Shown here: positions 25,101-26,898 of the stretch, piece after piece | How positions within the stretch are numbered: the first letter of the stretch is position 1 | How the letters are laid out: every line of letters begins with the position of its first letter | From: JBAXGW01 sp037139195 | Lineage (GTDB): Bacteria > Bacteroidota > Bacteroidia > Bacteroidales > JAHJDW01 | Assembly: GCA_037139195.1 (NCBI GenBank) | Contig: JBAXGW010000058.1 | Span: 1-26,898 of the forward strand | DNA: 26,898 bases | Direction: 5' to 3' | The notes under the pieces: generated by a model | The model's database searches: none | What the model was told of the DNA's origin: nothing | What the model saw: only the letters and a program-made list of their open reading frames with translations | Translations under genes and position numbers: made by a program

Positions 25101-26151
25101 CTACTTTTTCGGTTATATCATGAATAATAGAAAAGAGTAAAGATTGTTCCTTGGTTTCAATAATTGATGAATGAACTTCAACAATTTTAATAATTCCATT
25201 GGCTAGCTTATGGGGAAAAATAAAGTTGTTTTGCTCATTGTTCTTTGCTTTTTGTCGATAAGAATCTATGTCCTCCTCACTTAAACAGTTAATTTCGCTT
25301 ATATGCATCGAGCAAAGTTTTTCTTTTGAATAATCATAAAAATTAACAGCAGCAGCATTGGCATCTGTGATGTTTCCAGTATTTGGTTCAATTAAAAGCA
25401 TAACAGCATTATGACTAGTAAACATTTTGCGAAACTTTTCTTCATTCTCGCTTAATGCCTCCGATTGCTTTCTGTTAAATCTAGCTTTTTGACCTAGCAT
25501 AAAAGAAACAAATACAAAACCCAATGCAAATAGCATTAAACTAACAGGCACAGCACACTCTTTTATTATTTGAATATTCCAGTTTTCTGATGACATATCA
25601 GTGCCAAAAACAGCTACTACTTGACCATTTGTAGGATTAATTATTGGAACCAAGCCGCTAACCCAAGTGCCCCAGTCGTCAGTAAACGGACCTTCGATAT
25701 TTGCTTGTTTCTGAAAAAAAACATTTCGTAAAAGGTCAGATGCTTCCTTGTATACAGAGCCAGGAAGCGATAAATCTTTAGAATCAAATGGTTCAGAGTC
25801 GACATAAAAAAATACGCGATTCGATTTTATTCCCATTAAATATACAAACCGAGAATTTATTAATTCACCCTTTTGATCTTGTAGTTGCTTCTTTAATAAC
25901 AAATAATTTTCAGCGGTAATATCAGAACTGTCACCACGAAGTGATAATATCTGATTGTAATTTATTGAACTAGCTGCAATTTTAGTTTCTCTAAGTATAG
26001 CTTCCTTGAGCTCATTTTTATTAATATAGGCAGTTAGCCATGTAAAGCCAGTTCCAATAATAAGTAGAGCAAATAAAATTAGAGATAATTTATTCTTTAT
26101 GCTTTTAGTATCAGATTTTGAAGATATATTACTTTTATTGTTAAATATCAT
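22183..26151 (-). CDS. Membrane hybrid histidine kinase with Cache-like, PAS, GAF, receiver and HPt domains
   Basis: A 1322-residue sensor kinase. Membrane segments at about 22-42 and 200-220 enclose a roughly 155-residue extracytoplasmic region resembling a Cache domain (DDWGTWVSGLVPI at 158-170). Then come three PAS domains (about 238-350, 357-482, 485-612) and a GAF domain (618-805) with a cysteine group (Cys687, 691, 702, 704). The core has His827 (SHEIRTPLNG), N-box NLLSNSVKF, DTGIG and GTGLGLS. A receiver (Asp1127) and an HPt domain (His1270, FCAHAIKG) complete an internal four-step phosphorelay. The next two genes supply more relay parts. The signal is unknown. Confidence 0.94.
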   Translation of the reverse strand: MIFNNKSNISSKSDTKSIKNKLSLILFALLIIGTGFTWLTAYINKNELKEAILRETKIAASSINYNQILSLRGDSSDITAENYLLLKKQLQDQKGELINSRFVYLMGIKSNRVFFYVDSEPFDSKDLSLPGSVYKEASDLLRNVFFQKQANIEGPFTDDWGTWVSGLVPIINPTNGQVVAVFGTDMSSENWNIQIIKECAVPVSLMLFALGFVFVSFMLGQKARFNRKQSEALSENEEKFRKMFTSHNAVMLLIEPNTGNITDANAAAVNFYDYSKEKLCSMHISEINCLSEEDIDSYRQKAKNNEQNNFIFPHKLANGIIKIVEVHSSIIETKEQSLLFSIIHDITEKVEAENELKRKDIFYQNLLNEVPGIIYQFIFSFEGNHQFPYISQNASLIYGILPKDIINDASLVFSMIHPDDLPNFIETSIKANQDFTNWSGEFRMTLPNKGLRWIKAASSPQRQVDGTILWTGFMNDITEQRQLETELFNKETSFEAIIAASPDGIGISDLNGNLKFMSDTLATMFGISIDQKHNFIGRNVYEFIDSSSHQALKDNMLKLFSGLKIDITEYLAIKDDKTSFFVDVNSSILYNEFGSPKEILFIERDITKRKLIESKLLHSNELLNILNNKLNFNECLNDFIDCVIKKTGLDAVAIRFKEGEDFPYFAQKGFPDAFLATENSIVEHNLCGEICKDEFGNPNLECTCGLVISEKIDYNNSLFTKGGSFWSNNTSPILEIPLDQDPRNKPRNICMHNGYTSLAIIPIRENKQIVGTLQLNGIEANHFSLDMIEFYEGICFTIGLRLSQLKAKESAEKANKAKSEFLANMSHEIRTPLNGVIGFSDLLLKTSLTTTQLKYMETVNYSATSLLDLINDILDFSKIEAGKLELNPEKIDIYELIKQISEVVLYKINEKGLKLIVDISPSVHRFIYADPIRLRQIIINLLSNSVKFTEKGKIQINVEMNELENQDNEFVFSVSDTGIGIPENKHKQIFESFTQADNSTTRQYGGTGLGLSISRSLIAKMGSKIQLESEEGKGSRFFFKIKLPSEKNKNNQSPKEFSNQIDFKSDFDLFYAKNYSVLIVDDYPTNLMLAKAYVSDIFPNSKIFTAINGKEAIDLYSEHSPDIILMDIQIPIMNGFEATIEIRKIEKNADKHTIIIALSAGTLLGEKEKCKIAGMDDFIAKPVVLDALKTVIIKHLKTIKSLANDKSAENKIENSIIHFDKKQMMERVMNNVDFYNQMINISLETLPESIFELKKAFNDNKLEIVKFCAHAIKGVASGSSFNLLAHYALQLENVKENSFEENITLIDLLEKELNIVTKIVKQ

Positions 26152-26537
26152 TTTTGAAAAGATTTACAATTATTAATCGAACGTAAAATGTAGTAATATA
26201 TTGACACTTATTACTATTGGCATTTTTACTATGTTTTAATAATTAAAATAACGAAAATTAAATGATAAAAACAAATCAAAATATCTAAATGGAATAAAAT
26301 GCAGAATAATTGCTGTACAATAATGAACATGAAATGCCAAATTGAACATAATTTGTTTATAATGAAATTGTAATAATTGGGCTAATTATCAAATATATAA
26401 CAAATTGCAATTTTCGGCATATTGGTTGATAATTTGGAAAAACATTATTTAATCATCAATTATTATCTAAAGTGAAAATAATTAATTTTGCAAATTAGAG
26501 CTTCACTACAATTGATTTTATTTTAATAAAAATAAAA
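26152..26537. other. 386-bp divergent intergenic region
   Basis: AT-rich gap between the divergent hybrid kinase and metallo-beta-lactamase-fold genes. I see no gene or RNA in it. It holds a 12-bp palindrome, AAATTGCAATTT (26402-26413), which could be an operator, and the -7 box listed separately. No matching -7 box is visible for the kinase on the minus strand. Confidence 0.6.
26483..26490 (+). promoter_or_regulatory. -7 element TAATTTTG upstream of the MBL-fold gene
   Basis: TAATTTTG fits TAnnTTTG and lies 47 bp before the ATG. No clear TTTG box is present at the -33 distance, so the call rests on one box in AT-rich DNA. Confidence 0.4.
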
Positions 26538-26873
26538 ATGAAAAAAATAATATTCTTTGTTGCAATTTATTTTTTGTTAAGTAATAATTCATTTAGTCAA
26601 GAAGCTGCAACCCCAAAAGAAGTAGCTCCTTTTTTATATGAAGTTCCCTTAATGGGCTGTAATGCTGCTTTTTTTGTTTCCGATTCGGGAGTTATTGTTA
26701 TTGATGCAGGGATGACAACTGATGATGGACTTCAATTAGTTAATGCAATATCTACTGTTACAAACAAGCCAATTAAATATCTAATTTTTACACACTATCA
26801 TTTCGATCATACGGGTGGAATATTAGCTTTTCCGAAAAATATAAAAAACTGGGTATCCCCTTTACTCATCTAA
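26538..26873 (+). pseudogene. N-terminal fragment of a secreted metallo-beta-lactamase-fold hydrolase
   Basis: The reading frame starts with a signal peptide (MKKIIFFVAIYFLLS, cleavage near SFSQ) and enters an MBL fold: GVIVIDAG (residues 51-58) and the metal motif THYHFDHTGG with His86, His88, Asp90 and His91. The frame then runs into the right arm of the inverted repeat after about residue 103 and ends with seven residues (WVSPLLI) encoded by the repeat. A full protein would go on for 150 residues or more and supply the remaining metal ligands, so this fragment cannot be active. Substrate class is open: MBL hydrolases include lactamases, lactonases and others. Confidence 0.85.
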
Positions 26874-26894
26874 TATTATTTCGATTTTACTATC
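26846..26894. repeat. Right arm of the 49-bp perfect inverted repeat
   Basis: This is the exact reverse complement of positions 1-49. It begins in the coding region of the MBL-fold gene and supplies its accidental stop. Four further bases (26895-26898) have no counterpart at the left because the window starts there. As on the left, it looks like the outer tip of a mobile element that continues beyond the window. Confidence 0.9.
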
Positions 26895-26898
26895 ATTA

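Noticed and set aside
1..26898. A small circular replicon closed through one IS copy
   Set aside because: The genes broken at the two ends are unrelated and the content is chromosomal (dnaA, ribD, bioA), so one copy on a circle does not explain the ends without an added deletion.

Overview
The window is AT-rich bacterial chromosome, most likely from the Bacteroidota (Bacteroidales or Flavobacteria-like). The clues are several TAnnTTTG-type -7 promoter elements, starts without strong Shine-Dalgarno sequences, a DUF4831-type lipoprotein beside a sodium:solute symporter, a two-protein UshA-like 5'-nucleotidase and long hybrid histidine kinases. Most of the content is housekeeping. No CRISPR array, rRNA, tRNA or complete transposase gene is visible.

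Layout. The left edge (1-445) holds one arm of a 49-bp inverted repeat and a secreted protein of 18-residue repeats whose first codons come from that arm. A minus-strand block follows: dnaA (2079-3512), a low-molecular-weight tyrosine phosphatase (1528-1995) and an RluA-type pseudouridine synthase (593-1513). Next come a lipoprotein with the 5'-nucleotidase C-domain and a Tat-exported metallophosphatase (3637-5337), then ribD, an EamA transporter and a YigZ/IMPACT protein joined by ATGA overlaps (5395-7930). A sodium:solute symporter and DUF4831 lipoprotein pair (7978-10601) and a PocR-PAS hybrid kinase (10717-13152) complete this stretch.

The middle has a DnaQ-like exonuclease interrupted by an in-frame TAA (13292-13861), a START-like protein (13924-14304), hutI (14332-15579, minus), an AsmA-like protein with a charged alanine-rich tail (15758-18484) and bioA (18570-19835).

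The right part is a minus-strand signalling island: a 1322-residue Cache/PAS/GAF hybrid kinase ending in receiver and HPt domains, a free receiver-HPt protein that copies that ending, and a free receiver, followed by rlmF (19853-26151). No output domain is encoded among them, so the chain must reach a regulator elsewhere or act through protein contacts. The right edge has a metallo-beta-lactamase-fold gene cut off by the second arm of the inverted repeat.

The least ordinary observations are the identical inverted ends that interrupt two unrelated genes, the duplicated phosphorelay tail, and the in-frame stop in the exonuclease.
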